Source: Thermococcus sp. Bubb.Bath (GTDB taxonomy: Archaea; Methanobacteriota_B; Thermococci; Thermococcales; Thermococcaceae). From it: DNA of 64,000 bases. Shown here piece by piece: positions 25,358 through 34,214 of this stretch (the stretch's first letter is position 1; every line of letters starts with the position of its first letter). A model generated the notes under the pieces. It was not told where the DNA came from and ran no database searches. It saw nothing but the letters and a program-made list of their open reading frames with translations. The stretch is from assembly GCF_012027595.1 (NCBI RefSeq), contig NZ_SNUR01000001.1, positions 1 to 64,000 of the forward strand, written 5' to 3'. The position numbers and the translations under genes were made by a program.

Positions 25358-25996
25358 ATGAAGGTCGATAGGGAACGCCTTTTTTATATCTCCACGTTTA
25401 TCCCTCTTCTGACGGTGCCGTGGCTCGGGACGACATGGCTAATCTTTACCCTCGTAGGGGTAGCCTACAAATTTAGGGAAAGGGCCTGGGTCTTTTACGA
25501 ACGCCACGGAGGCAATTTTAAAGCGTACCTGCTTGTTGGGATGGCCTCGGCCTACCTCACGGAGGTTCTTGCGATAATAGACAACCTGAAGCGGCCTCCG
25601 GGGGGGAGGGCCCTCTTCAACCCAAACCCTCTGACTGACTTGTACCTAGCGTTCGCTTATTACCTCCCCTTCGTCCTCTACTGGGGGCTGGCGGTTCGGC
25701 GATACAACTACTCCTGGAAGGAGGTTTTTCTAATAGGTGGCGCCACTGGAATACTAATGGAGCAGATGGGGGCCGTCTTCCTGACCTTCAACCCCATAGT
25801 GTGGCTTTACGTCCTGCTGGTTTACGGCTCCTACAAAGCCATCCCCGTGCTCGTGGCGGAGCGCTGTTTGGAAGGAAGGGATAGAAAGGAGCTGAAAGTG
25901 TGGAAAAAGCTTGTCCTTGGAGCTCTGATAGGGTTCCTGGCATTCATCTCCGCTGGAGGTTTGCTGTGGGTCTTTCAGCGGGCGGCAGGGTTATAG
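25358..25996 (+). CDS. uncharacterised multi-pass membrane protein
   Basis: Protein of 212 residues with about seven hydrophobic segments and no family I recognise. Tryptophan and tyrosine are frequent at segment ends. It begins 1 bp after the hydrolase stop, so it shares that transcript; an ATG inside the hydrolase gene (25331) is in frame but less likely. It is convergent with the next minus-strand cluster. Confidence 0.65.
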   Translation: MKVDRERLFYISTFIPLLTVPWLGTTWLIFTLVGVAYKFRERAWVFYERHGGNFKAYLLVGMASAYLTEVLAIIDNLKRPPGGRALFNPNPLTDLYLAFAYYLPFVLYWGLAVRRYNYSWKEVFLIGGATGILMEQMGAVFLTFNPIVWLYVLLVYGSYKAIPVLVAERCLEGRDRKELKVWKKLVLGALIGFLAFISAGGLLWVFQRAAGL

Positions 25997-26018
25997 TTAG
26001 CTTTATCTCTTCAAACAC

Positions 26019-26477
26019 TCACTCAAAGCCCCAACCATCTCCAGGCTCTTTTTCTTTCTCCGTCTCTTTTTCTTCTAGAACAACCTCAAAGGAGCCTTCT
26101 TCAACAACATCCGGACGGAGTGGGATGTCGAGGATCAGCCTGACCCCGTATGTTCCGTGTCCCATGATGTACTCCCCTCCTCCCATGAGCCTCCTGAAGT
26201 CCCTTGGGGAGAAGCCTTCGTAGGCAACTATGAGCCTATCCTCCTCGGGTAGGAGCTCTTTCGAGAAGTCGAAGGTTGCCCCCTCCCCGATTTTGAAGCG
26301 GTTCCTCTCACAGGCCGTGTGAAATATCTCCACCTTTGCCTTCCTCGCCTTTTGGAGGGTGGCGTAGACGGTCCCGGCCAGGGATTTGCCCGCCCCCTTG
26401 AGGGAGAGCTGGGCGGAGTCGTTTTCCGTGGCGACCTCAACGGTGCCCGAAGCGTTGACGGTTCCACCTGAGGGCAT
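26019..26477 (-). CDS. hypothetical protein with acidic tail
   Basis: Soluble protein of 152 residues with no family I recognise. A Gly/Ser-rich beta region is followed by a Glu/Lys-rich tail (KETEKEKEPGDGWGFE). No ribosome site is visible upstream, but its start codon directly abuts the upstream stop (TAAATG), so it is probably translated by coupling. Part of a three-gene unit with the next two genes. Confidence 0.55.
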   Translation of the reverse strand: MPSGGTVNASGTVEVATENDSAQLSLKGAGKSLAGTVYATLQKARKAKVEIFHTACERNRFKIGEGATFDFSKELLPEEDRLIVAYEGFSPRDFRRLMGGGEYIMGHGTYGVRLILDIPLRPDVVEEGSFEVVLEEKETEKEKEPGDGWGFE

Positions 26478-26975
26478 TTAAAGAAGCAGGACGTTCTTGT
26501 AGGGTTCGCTCAGTATCCTTACCGCCGGAAACTCCACGAGCCCGCTGTCGTCTCTCTTCACTGTGACAATGAAAGGACCTTTGGGAAGCGCTATCGTCGG
26601 CCCCTCCCCGCTTTCAGTTCTCCTGAACGTGTGGGAAGTGTAGTAGTGCCTGTTCTTTCCGCTGCTTCTCCATTCTCCAGTGCAGGTGTAGGTTCCGACC
26701 TCATAACGGACGGGCTGTGGCAGGGTCACGGTCTCCCCTATGCTTGCATCCCTCATGAAGGAAGAAACCTTGCTCCTAGCGCTTTTAACCCTCAGCAGGA
26801 GAACGACTGGAACTGCAAAGAATATTCCCATGAACGCCAGAAATATCAACTGAAAGCTTGACCCGGCCATTTCCGTCAGCGGGAAGGCAAACATGAAGAA
26901 GACAACGGCAATGGCTATGAAAACGACCGCTCCCCCAATCACAGTTCTGGGAGGCTTGTACTCTAGAACCTTCAT
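26478..26975 (-). CDS. hypothetical two-helix membrane protein
   Basis: Protein of 165 residues with two transmembrane helices (about 13-35 and 40-62) and a soluble beta-rich C-terminal domain of about 100 residues (VRYEVGTYTCTGEW...). ATG 26975 follows GGTGGTTGGG. Its stop abuts the start of the following gene, and it starts 10 bp after the large upstream gene. Not recognised; the pair with the downstream gene may form one functional unit. Confidence 0.6.
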   Translation of the reverse strand: MKVLEYKPPRTVIGGAVVFIAIAVVFFMFAFPLTEMAGSSFQLIFLAFMGIFFAVPVVLLLRVKSARSKVSSFMRDASIGETVTLPQPVRYEVGTYTCTGEWRSSGKNRHYYTSHTFRRTESGEGPTIALPKGPFIVTVKRDDSGLVEFPAVRILSEPYKNVLLL

Positions 26976-26985
26976 CCCAACCACC

Positions 26986-29043
26986 TCATGGCCGGTATCT
27001 GCTTTCCACCTGCGCCAGGCGGATCTTTGAGGTTATTCCCCTCGGCACGAAGTCCCGCGAAATCACCCTCCCAGTGCGGGTGTCGAATTTGGCGAAGTAC
27101 GTCCCCTTTCCGCCGCAGCCCTTCACTCCTGCGACTCCTTCCTCAAGGTTGTGGAGAACCCATTCCACCTCGGTCCCATCCCCGTATTCATCCTCCACGA
27201 GATCCTTGAAGAGCTTGGTCAGAAAGCTCTCCAGGTACTGGTGTTCAAAGGCCAGAATCTCGCAGGTGGTTCTGTGAATGATCATCCTTCCGAACCTCTT
27301 CACCCCGCTGAACTCGACCTCCCAGTTATCGTGGAGGGAGAGGCTCTCAACAACCGGCCCTTCGTCGATCTCAGAGACCTTCTTGAGGGCTATTTCCTCA
27401 ACGGTTTTCTTCTTCAAAAAGCGGTCGGTCTCTTCAATTCTGCCGTCCGAAATGACCTTAAGCTTAACTATGTGCTTTTCTCCCCCCAGGGTGAGGTGGA
27501 AAGCCCCCTCGCTCTCCTCTTCCAGCATGAGCTTGAAGCCCTTGTACCTGCTGAGGGCGATCTGCACCGCCGCCTCCCTGGAAATCTGGAGCTCTTTTTC
27601 CCTCACTTCTCCAGTCTTGCCGTTGTACTCTGCTCTTACCATCACGCCTTTGCCTTCGAACACCGCCCGGACGTTTCTGTGCCAGAGCACTCCATCCACC
27701 TTCAAGGAGAAGTCCCCAGGTTTGAACGGAAGGTTCTCCTCCTTCAAAATTCTCCCCAGTATCTGGGACGGATGGATTAACTTCTTCATACTACTGCTTT
27801 CGCCCGTCTCTGGATCAATCCCTAAAACCACCAATGCCTTCTCAGTTAGCACATCAGCGATAACCGAGTCTCCCTGCTTCTCCACGCTGACTACCTCACC
27901 ATCGGGGTAGCGCTCCAAAATTATGAAAAGTATCGCACTCTCGTTGAGGGCCTTCCTAAAGAGGCCTATCTCTCCGCTGTATCGGTTTATCTCTCCCTCA
28001 ATAACGTACCTCTCGGTCCTTCCCCTTACCAGAAGAACCTTGCCCTTGCCGACTTTGCCGGTCAAAGTTGGCTCCTCGCCGGTTTCTCTCCTTACGACCT
28101 CAGAGAACTTTTCAACGAGTTCATCCTCTTTTAGGGGACTTGCCCTGGCCTGAGTCCTTCCGTTTTCAAGGTTGAACTTTACGGTCGCTTTATTTTCCCC
28201 AATTGAGAGCTCGAGGACCGCTTCCGTCGGAATGTAAGCTTTTCTGCCCTCAACGGTCTTTAAGTCCAGGATTCCGCCTTTGGTGGCTTCCCTCACGAGC
28301 ATCTCTTTTGGGTTCTCGATTCCCTCGAACAGTAGCTCTGAGGCTTGAACCGTCGCCACGTCCTCGAGGAGAACGCGCATAGCTACCCCCTTCAGCTTTC
28401 CCGAGTCGGTGTCGAGAACCACCCCTTCTTTCCGAATGAGGGCCCTCTTTGTGCCCTCCCCGGAAACCCACGTGAAAACGTGGACTTCCCTGAGTTCCAG
28501 CTTCAGCTTTTCAGGGCGTATTGATTCAGGACTAACCCCATACCTGTAGGAGAGCAGTTTTTTGGATTCTTCAATAAGTCTTGCCGGATAAACTGGATTC
28601 AGGAGAGGACCGTCAAGGATGAACTCCCTGAGAAAGCCCGTCTCGTCTTCCAGGGGTAGGAACTTCTCAAGGATTGTCTTTGGGGGCTTTATCTCGTGTA
28701 GGGTGAAAGCATCAGCTAGCCATTCCGGTGTTAGAACTCTCGCTCCCTCAACATCCCCCTCAAGCCTATCAAACGGTATGAGGACTACGCCATCTCCGTA
28801 ATCAGCAAGGAGCTTTTGGAGTTTTTCTCCTTCAATGATCCCTCTCACGACGGCTATGGTCATTGTCTCCTTCTGGGTGAAGATGTTCTCCCTCTCGCCG
28901 ATGACAACGGCAACCCTGGCTTTCCCAACCTTCTTGTACTCCCTCCCGACCTCTTGAAATCCGGCTTTTCTCAGGAGCTCGGACAGCCCCTCGACTATGA
29001 ACTCCTCTGGTGCGATCTTAAGAACCGACGCGTCCCACTTCAT
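26986..29043 (-). CDS. large protein with restriction-endonuclease-like N-terminus and PepSY-like repeats
   Basis: Protein of 685 residues. The first 120 residues (FIVEGLSELLRKAGFQEV...ARVAVVIGERENIF...GDGVVLIPFDRLEG) resemble restriction-endonuclease-like (Mrr-type) folds, but a full catalytic D-(D/E)xK set is not clear to me. The rest is a series of beta segments ending in short D-x-x-T-G-x motifs (DPETGES, YNGKTGEV, DTRTGRVI), reminiscent of PepSY repeats. ATG 29043 is chosen: the open frame upstream crosses the TATA (GATATTTATTCC, near 29080). First gene of a three-gene unit. Function unknown. Confidence 0.6.
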   Translation of the reverse strand: MKWDASVLKIAPEEFIVEGLSELLRKAGFQEVGREYKKVGKARVAVVIGERENIFTQKETMTIAVVRGIIEGEKLQKLLADYGDGVVLIPFDRLEGDVEGARVLTPEWLADAFTLHEIKPPKTILEKFLPLEDETGFLREFILDGPLLNPVYPARLIEESKKLLSYRYGVSPESIRPEKLKLELREVHVFTWVSGEGTKRALIRKEGVVLDTDSGKLKGVAMRVLLEDVATVQASELLFEGIENPKEMLVREATKGGILDLKTVEGRKAYIPTEAVLELSIGENKATVKFNLENGRTQARASPLKEDELVEKFSEVVRRETGEEPTLTGKVGKGKVLLVRGRTERYVIEGEINRYSGEIGLFRKALNESAILFIILERYPDGEVVSVEKQGDSVIADVLTEKALVVLGIDPETGESSSMKKLIHPSQILGRILKEENLPFKPGDFSLKVDGVLWHRNVRAVFEGKGVMVRAEYNGKTGEVREKELQISREAAVQIALSRYKGFKLMLEEESEGAFHLTLGGEKHIVKLKVISDGRIEETDRFLKKKTVEEIALKKVSEIDEGPVVESLSLHDNWEVEFSGVKRFGRMIIHRTTCEILAFEHQYLESFLTKLFKDLVEDEYGDGTEVEWVLHNLEEGVAGVKGCGGKGTYFAKFDTRTGRVISRDFVPRGITSKIRLAQVESRYRP

Positions 29044-29266
29044 TGCAATTCCCCCATAATCTATAGCGGAGCCGAGGAATAAATATCTTTCCACGCCTGG
29101 AGGTATCAAATTGGGACGAAACCTTTTCAATAAACACTGCAACGGGACAAAACTTCGAGAATAACGTGCAAATGTTATGAGTACACCAAAAGACACGCTC
29201 ATTTAGGCATCTGGATTCACATTCAGGAAAAGATTAAAGTGAAGAGAACGTCCTCTCCTTTCCGAG

Positions 29267-30286
29267 TTAGATGTTCTCCCTCCTGTCTATGATATGCTCA
29301 AGCTCCGGGCCGGTCTTTATCAGGCCAACTGGAACGCCAACGCGCTCTTCTATCTCCTCAACAAAACCCTTCGCCTTCTCCGGCAACCTGTCGTACTCAG
29401 TTACTCCAAAGGCCTCCCTATCGTATTTGTCCAGCATCGTCAGGGCGAGCATTGTTGCACCGTTAATCCTGGCCGAGTAGCGGGCGAACTCGAAGTCAAA
29501 CCAGCCGACTCTCCGTCTCCTTCCAGTGACGGTTCCGTACTCGACGACTCCGAGCTTTTCGGCCTCTCCCTGGCTCATCTCTGTTGGGAATGGGCCGGCC
29601 CCCACCCTCGTCGGGAAGCTCTTGAAGACAACGATGACGTCATCAACCCTCGTCGGCCCGATGCCAACGTCGCTCGCTATGGCAGAGGCGGTGATATCCT
29701 TGGAAGTCACATAGGGGTAGGTTCCGTAGTAGAGGCTCAATCCAAAGCCCTGAGTCCCCTCAACGAGAACGAGCTTGCCCTCGTCGATTGCGTCGTTCAC
29801 CTCGGCGGCGACGTCCGTTAGATAGGGTTCGAGCTCCTTCACGTCTCTCGCGAGCTTCGCCTTCCTCATGACCCTGTCAGCGTTTGCAGGCCCGCAGCCA
29901 CTCCCAGTAGTTCCAATCTCCTTGTGAAGGTGGCCGTTGCTCCTGTCGAACTTCTTGTGTTTTTCCTCGACTATCGCACAGCGGTAATCTATCCCGACCC
30001 TCCCGGCAACGTTGAAATCCTTAAGGTGTTCGAGCTCGTGAAAGAAAACGTCCGGATCGACGAGAACGCCCGCGCCAACGAGAAGTCTTGCTTTGGTCTG
30101 CATGAAGCCAGTCGGGAGCTGTCTTACCGCGTACTTCTTCCCGTTTATGAAAACGCTGTGTCCTGCGTTCGTCCCGACGCCACCGCGCGCTATCATGTCA
30201 GGTTTGTCCTTGAGGGTAAGGTAAGCTATGATAGAACCCTTGCCCTCGTCCCCCCATTGACCACCAACGACGATGTAGCTCGGCAT
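29267..30286 (-). CDS. purA: adenylosuccinate synthetase
   Basis: Joins aspartate to IMP with GTP in AMP synthesis. The protein has 339 residues, the short archaeal form of this enzyme (bacterial forms have about 430). Family motifs are [10 protein letters not shown] at the N-terminus, [20 protein letters not shown], and [20 protein letters not shown]. The gene stands alone; its start at 30286 is about 120 bp from the small broken gene upstream, with TTTATAA elements between. Confidence 0.96.
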   Translation of the reverse strand: MPSYIVVGGQWGDEGKGSIIAYLTLKDKPDMIARGGVGTNAGHSVFINGKKYAVRQLPTGFMQTKARLLVGAGVLVDPDVFFHELEHLKDFNVAGRVGIDYRCAIVEEKHKKFDRSNGHLHKEIGTTGSGCGPANADRVMRKAKLARDVKELEPYLTDVAAEVNDAIDEGKLVLVEGTQGFGLSLYYGTYPYVTSKDITASAIASDVGIGPTRVDDVIVVFKSFPTRVGAGPFPTEMSQGEAEKLGVVEYGTVTGRRRRVGWFDFEFARYSARINGATMLALTMLDKYDREAFGVTEYDRLPEKAKGFVEEIEERVGVPVGLIKTGPELEHIIDRRENI

Positions 30287-30406
30287 GGCTCTTACCCATA
30301 TTTAAGTCAAGAAGGGGTTTATAATGCTTTCTATTTAACACCTATATGTTAAACATGGCTCGAAACCATTAAATTGTTATGGTGGGAATTTTACACTGTG
30401 GTGCAT

Positions 30407-30661
30407 ATGGTCTGTTTGGAGATAATCCCGGTTGAAAAACTGTTGTTGTTAGGACTGAAGACGGCAAAGAGCTGGGGAACTGAACCTCGACGATCTAGCC
30501 GAGATTGTAGAGTTCAGGTACGCCATACCCTGGAACGTCACAACGGACTCGCTTGAGAAGGTGGCACTTGTTCTTGAAGACCTTGTGTACATAGCTCAGA
30601 GCCGGGGGAACTTCTGGAAAAAGAAGTCCTCAGTGACATGCTGAAGAAAAGAAAATATTAA
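30407..30661 (+). pseudogene. small gene broken by two compensating frameshifts, unknown family
   Basis: A GTGGTG site precedes ATG 30407. The reading starts MVCLEIIPVEKLLLLGLKT, leaves frame at a run of four G (about 30474-30477), continues as LNLDDLAEIVEFRYAIPWN... in another frame, and at a run of five G (about 30604-30608) returns to the first frame as ELLEKEVLSDMLKKRKY, stop at 30659. Removing one G at the first run and changing the second by one or two G gives a smooth protein of about 85 residues. Without this the frame stops at 30556. Both lesions are in G runs, so sequence error is possible. No family recognised. Confidence 0.6.
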
Positions 30662-30697
30662 AAGATACCGTGGGCTCATGGATAATGGGTATTCATC

Positions 30698-31633
30698 ATG
30701 ATTAAGAACAAGTTGGTCGTTGTTACCGGAGGAGCTGGTTTTATAGGCTCCCACATAGCCTGGGAGTTGGTTAAGGATAACGATGTGATAATTATCGACA
30801 ACCTCCACACCGGAAAGGAGGAGAACGTCCCTCCGGGAGCAAAGCTCGTCAGGGCAGACGTGAGGGAATACACTGCCATAGCAGAGCTGATAAGCCAGGC
30901 GGACTACGTCTTCCACGAGGCGGCCCAGGTGAGCGTCGTCGAAAGCGTCAGAGACCCGGTTTTCACGGAGGAAGTCAACGTCCTCGGGACGCTCAACATC
31001 CTGAAGGCCCTTCTTGAAGGGCATGGGAAGCTGATATTCGCCTCCTCAGCCGCCGTCTACGGTGACAACCCCAACCTGCCCCTAAAGGAGACAGAGAGGC
31101 CGAGGCCGCTCTCTCCTTATGGGGTCACGAAGTGGGCAGCGGAAGAGCACCTCAGGGTTTTCCACGAGCTCTACGGCCTTCCAGTTGTTGCACTCCGCTA
31201 CTTCAACGTCTTCGGGCCGAGGCAGAGTGCCAACCAGTACGCTGGAGTGATAAGCATCTTCATAAACCGCGCGCTGAGGGGAGAACCTCTCGTCATCTTC
31301 GGCGACGGGAAGCAGACGAGGGACTTCATCTACGTCAAGGACGTTGTTAAGGCGAACATCCTGGTAGCAGAGAGCAGAAAAGCCAACGGAAGGGTCTTCA
31401 ACGTTGCCACTGGAAAGCAGACGAGCGTTCTGGAGCTCGCAACGAAGATAATCGAGATAACAGGCTCCAATGGTTCTATAGTATTTGACAAACCGAGGCC
31501 GGGTGACATAAGACATAGCCTGGCTGACATCAGCGAGATTAGAAAGCTCGGCTTTGAGCCGGAGTGGAGCCTTGAGGAAGGGCTGAAGAAGACGGTGGAG
31601 TGGTATGCTGAAGATATTCAGGGGGATGGATGA
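30698..31633 (+). CDS. NAD-dependent sugar epimerase/dehydratase (UDP-glucose 4-epimerase-like)
   Basis: Extended short-chain dehydrogenase of 311 residues. The Rossmann motif is GGAGFIG (11-17), S117 is followed by the catalytic Y141-GVT-K145 pair, and the C-terminal half has the RYFNVFGPRQ and FGDGKQTRDFIYVKDV motifs of GalE-type epimerases. It interconverts nucleotide sugars for glycoprotein or envelope glycans. The ribosome site is weak. The following locus is decayed, which suggests the gene once belonged to a larger sugar or surface cluster. Confidence 0.88.
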   Translation: MIKNKLVVVTGGAGFIGSHIAWELVKDNDVIIIDNLHTGKEENVPPGAKLVRADVREYTAIAELISQADYVFHEAAQVSVVESVRDPVFTEEVNVLGTLNILKALLEGHGKLIFASSAAVYGDNPNLPLKETERPRPLSPYGVTKWAAEEHLRVFHELYGLPVVALRYFNVFGPRQSANQYAGVISIFINRALRGEPLVIFGDGKQTRDFIYVKDVVKANILVAESRKANGRVFNVATGKQTSVLELATKIIEITGSNGSIVFDKPRPGDIRHSLADISEIRKLGFEPEWSLEEGLKKTVEWYAEDIQGDG

Positions 31634-31855
31634 GGTTTTGATATCGATCCTGCATTATTCCTCCGCTATGCCCCTCAGCCCGGCTGAACCGGGCAGTGCT
31701 GTTTAAGATGTCTGGAGAGGAGAACGCGTGAGGTTCTTCTTTGTTCGTGCCGCCAATCATACGGGGCTAAGAAGTCTCCTTGGCTGATGAAGAGCCCACA
31801 GAGAGCGGTGCAGTCGGAGGCTGGGGACGGAAGACAAGCTTGTAATACCAGTAAC
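31634..31855 (+). other. decayed sequence after the epimerase gene
   Basis: No intact gene. Two short plus-strand fragments carry plausible starts: ATG 31604 (33 codons, overlapping the end of the epimerase gene, MLKIFRGMDEVLISILH...) and a GTG near 31730 with GGAGAGGAG upstream (MRFFFVRAANHTGLRSLLG, then stop). These look like 5' ends of lost genes. A short inverted repeat AGCCCGGCTGAACCGGGC (near 31677-31694) could be a hairpin. Confidence 0.4.
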
Positions 31856-32597
31856 CTACTGAAACAGAAGGTTCGGATCAACATAGTTTCTGACGACAAT
31901 GAGGTAGTACTTACTGGGAACGTTGTTGTAGTCGCTCCACTGGCCCAGACCAATTCTTCCGTCTCCGTTTACGGTGATAGAATACCGGGACTTTTCAGTG
32001 TATGTGGAAACATTCCCAAAATTCCCATCTGGAGTCTTCTGGTAGAAAGTCAGCTGGCCATTGTAGAGTGTGACCGTAAAGGTTGTTCCCGCTCCTTTCA
32101 GTTATGGTTATGGGAGTGCAGAACTTCATGGTGTTGGCCGTTCCCTCTCCGAGCTCTCTGCTCATAACCAAGGATGTTTCCGGAAGTGAGCGTTGTCTGA
32201 TAGTTTGGTGTTATAACTACAACGAGAGCCGTAACAACGTCAGATCTGCTGGCTCCTGTTTGAGAAACAAGTGAATAGTCCAAAATGCTCCCGGCTGTTA
32301 GATTAGACGTTAGAACGATAGAATAGCTGTACGCGAGAACATTGTTATTAGAGTCCCTAAGAGAAAACTAGATATGAGTGCCCGCGGGGGATCCTCCGAA
32401 AAAACCAGCTGTCCTCAGGGTAGGTTGGTATAAAACCAAATCGAACCCTGGAGAACAGGGGAGACTAGCCTCTGTAATCCTTCCCCAATCTCCTGCACGT
32501 CCATGTTTATACTGGGTAGGGCCAACCCAAAGCTCACCAGAATTAGAAGAATTGCCTGTGAGAGAACCAGCAACCTTCTCTGATTTAACGCTCTCAT
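31856..32597 (-). pseudogene. decayed gene for a secreted protein, at least four lesions
   Basis: Minus-strand remains of one gene of about 245 codons. The start reads MRALNQRRLLVLSQAILLIL, a basic then hydrophobic signal-like sequence. Reading then shifts frame near 32420, meets an in-frame TAG at 32368-32370, goes on as LRDSNNNVLAYSYSIVLTS and SRSDVVTALVVVITPNYQ, shifts near 32170, reads SRELGEGTANTMKFCTPITI, shifts near 32095, and ends NVPSKYYLIVVRNYVDPNLLFQ with a stop at 31856. The pieces keep a typical secreted beta-rich composition. Not an artefact of one error. Family not recognised. Confidence 0.6.
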
Positions 32598-32690
32598 CGC
32601 TCATTGTATGCTCGTTCATCCTTAAAAGGTTGCCGCGAACCTCAAAGCTTATTAGTCTTTAAGTTAGGGATATAACCGGTGATTATTACG

Positions 32691-33257
32691 GTGGCGATAC
32701 CCCACCCAATAGATCCGAGGATTATCAAGAGGATACGCAGGGAGCTCGATATTACACAGGAGGAGCTGGCAGAAAAAGCGGGGGTCACACAGGCGTACAT
32801 AGCTAAGCTCGAAAACGGTAAGGTGGATCCAAGGCTCTCAACCTTCAACAGGATACTTACGGCTTTACTTGAGTGCAGGAAAGCCGTCCCCAAAGCTGCG
32901 GATGTCATGTCGTCTCCAGTCATATCTGTAAAGCCCTATGAGAAGGTTGAGGACGTTATCCGGCTGATGAACACGCACAACATTTCCCAGATTCCGGTGA
33001 TAAGCGGGAACAAGGTCGTCGGCTCGGTCACGGAGCGCTCTTTGGTTAGAAAGAGCCTTGAGTATGAGGACATCTACGAGCGGAAGGTCATGGAGGTCAT
33101 GGACGAACCGTTTCCGATAGTCAACGAGGAAGAAGACCTCGAAGTGGTCAAATATCTCCTTGAGGACCATCCGGCTGTTCTCGTTCAGGATAAGAACGGG
33201 GTTTTGAGGGGGATAATAACCCGCGTCGACCTTTTCAAGAGGAAGCAGGGTGAGTAG
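32691..33257 (+). CDS. XRE-family HTH and two CBS domain regulator
   Basis: Protein of 188 residues: an HTH of the Cro/C1 type (IKRIRRELDITQEELAEKAGVTQAYIAKLENG split over residues 11-42), then two CBS domains (about 70-125 and 130-188) that usually sense adenosyl ligands. GTG 32691 is preferred over GTG 32679 because GGTGA lies upstream and relatives begin MAIPHPIDPR. Such HTH-CBS proteins are common in Euryarchaeota and may control nucleotide-linked genes; targets are unknown. It is 45 bp upstream of the prefoldin gene, which has its own TATA. Confidence 0.87.
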   Translation: MAIPHPIDPRIIKRIRRELDITQEELAEKAGVTQAYIAKLENGKVDPRLSTFNRILTALLECRKAVPKAADVMSSPVISVKPYEKVEDVIRLMNTHNISQIPVISGNKVVGSVTERSLVRKSLEYEDIYERKVMEVMDEPFPIVNEEEDLEVVKYLLEDHPAVLVQDKNGVLRGIITRVDLFKRKQGE

Positions 33258-33302
33258 GGGAAACCCTTTAAAGCTGCCCTCCTACTTAGCCCGGTGATGT
33301 GA

Positions 33303-33719
33303 ATGGTGGAGGCCAAGGGAAATGAGGAACTTGAAAAGCTGGCTTACGAGTATCAGCTCCTGCAGGCGCAGGCTCAGCTTCTGGCCCAGAACCTGGAGTT
33401 GCTGACCGTCGGAAAGAACGAGTTCGAGGCGGCGAAGGCCACTGTGGAGGCACTCAAAAAAGAGGGGAGGCAGAGCGAGATTCTTGTCCCCATTGGTGCG
33501 GGATCATTCCTCAAGGGTGCCCTCACAGATACTGAGCGGGCCATCGTGAGCGTTGGGGCTGGATACGCTGTGGAAAAGAATCTGGGTGATGCCGTGGAGT
33601 ACTTTGAGGCAAGAATAAATGAGTACAGCGAGGCTATAACCAAGACCCGGGCGGCTCTTGGAGAACTGGAGAATAAACTTCAGGAACTGGCCAGAAAGGC
33701 TCAAGAGCTGAGCAAGTGA
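33303..33719 (+). CDS. pfdA: prefoldin alpha subunit
   Basis: Alpha subunit of the hexameric jellyfish-shaped chaperone that hands unfolded proteins to the thermosome. The 138-residue protein has two long coiled-coil helices (about 1-50 and 95-138) around the beta-hairpin core with the conserved [13 protein letters not shown] motif. ATG 33303 follows GGTGATGTGA. A TATA-like CCTTTAAAG lies near 33265. A relative of the thermosome gene in function though 32 kb away. Confidence 0.93.
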   Translation: MVEAKGNEELEKLAYEYQLLQAQAQLLAQNLELLTVGKNEFEAAKATVEALKKEGRQSEILVPIGAGSFLKGALTDTERAIVSVGAGYAVEKNLGDAVEYFEARINEYSEAITKTRAALGELENKLQELARKAQELSK

Positions 33720-34214
33720 CCATGTTTTTTTCGATTACTCTTCCTTAGTTTGATTTAAACTGGTCATTTCCACCTTCTTTTGGAGTGGTGTTCCTCTTCG
33801 TTCCTTTCCTCTGGATGCATATTTTGTAGAATTCATAAGTACAAACTGGGTCTGTTGGAGTATCTTCAATCCTTGAATGCATTTATGTATGCATTTATGT
33901 AGGTACTTGATGAATTATCAGCTATTGAGGTGATACATTGGAAATTTTTAATAGAAAAACTTAAATATGGCGCTATTGAGCAATTAGCGTTGTTAAGACA
34001 GGTTAAAATGAGGATGGGGGCAACGAGGGGGACCTTACTGGGAGTTCCCCCTTCCGTAGCCCCTCTTTGGCGAAAATCAGAGTTTGAATAAAGCCCCTTG
34101 AACAATGAAGTTCAAATGGTAATGCAGATAGAATAAGCTGGTGGCTGGGAATAAGATAGATGGAATCGAGAAAGTTTCTATCTTTTCATTCCATGTTTTT
34201 AATCACGCTGTTTT
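33720..34214. other. A/T-rich intergenic region with tandem repeat and G/C-rich hairpin
   Basis: About 495 bp with no convincing gene. It holds two tandem copies of ATGCATTTATGT (33878-33901) and, in otherwise A/T-rich DNA, a G/C-rich two-tier hairpin (34016-34064, listed separately). A plus-strand run LKYGAIEQLALLRQVKMRM... ending at 34091 has no start or ribosome site in frame and may be a gene relic. Confidence 0.5.
34016..34064 (+). other. two-tier hairpin, possible structured RNA
   Basis: GGGGC (34017-34021) pairs with GCCCC (34059-34063), and inside it GGGGGA (34027-34032) pairs with TCCCCC (34046-34051), leaving an internal loop AACGA / TTCCGTA. The form resembles a guide pocket, but no ACA follows on either strand and no clear terminator is seen. 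The strand is uncertain. Confidence 0.3.

Noticed and set aside
26986-29202. Longer 738-codon reading of the nuclease-like gene from 29202
   Set aside because: The first 53 codons cross the TATA region and lack a ribosome site; the ATG at 29043 fits better.
34017-34063. Hairpin at 34.0 kb as an H/ACA RNA
   Set aside because: No ACA or related trinucleotide follows the stem on either strand.
33866-34105. Minus-strand 79-codon ORF in the intergenic region
   Set aside because: It has no ribosome site, a composition unlike real proteins here, and crosses the hairpin and tandem repeats.
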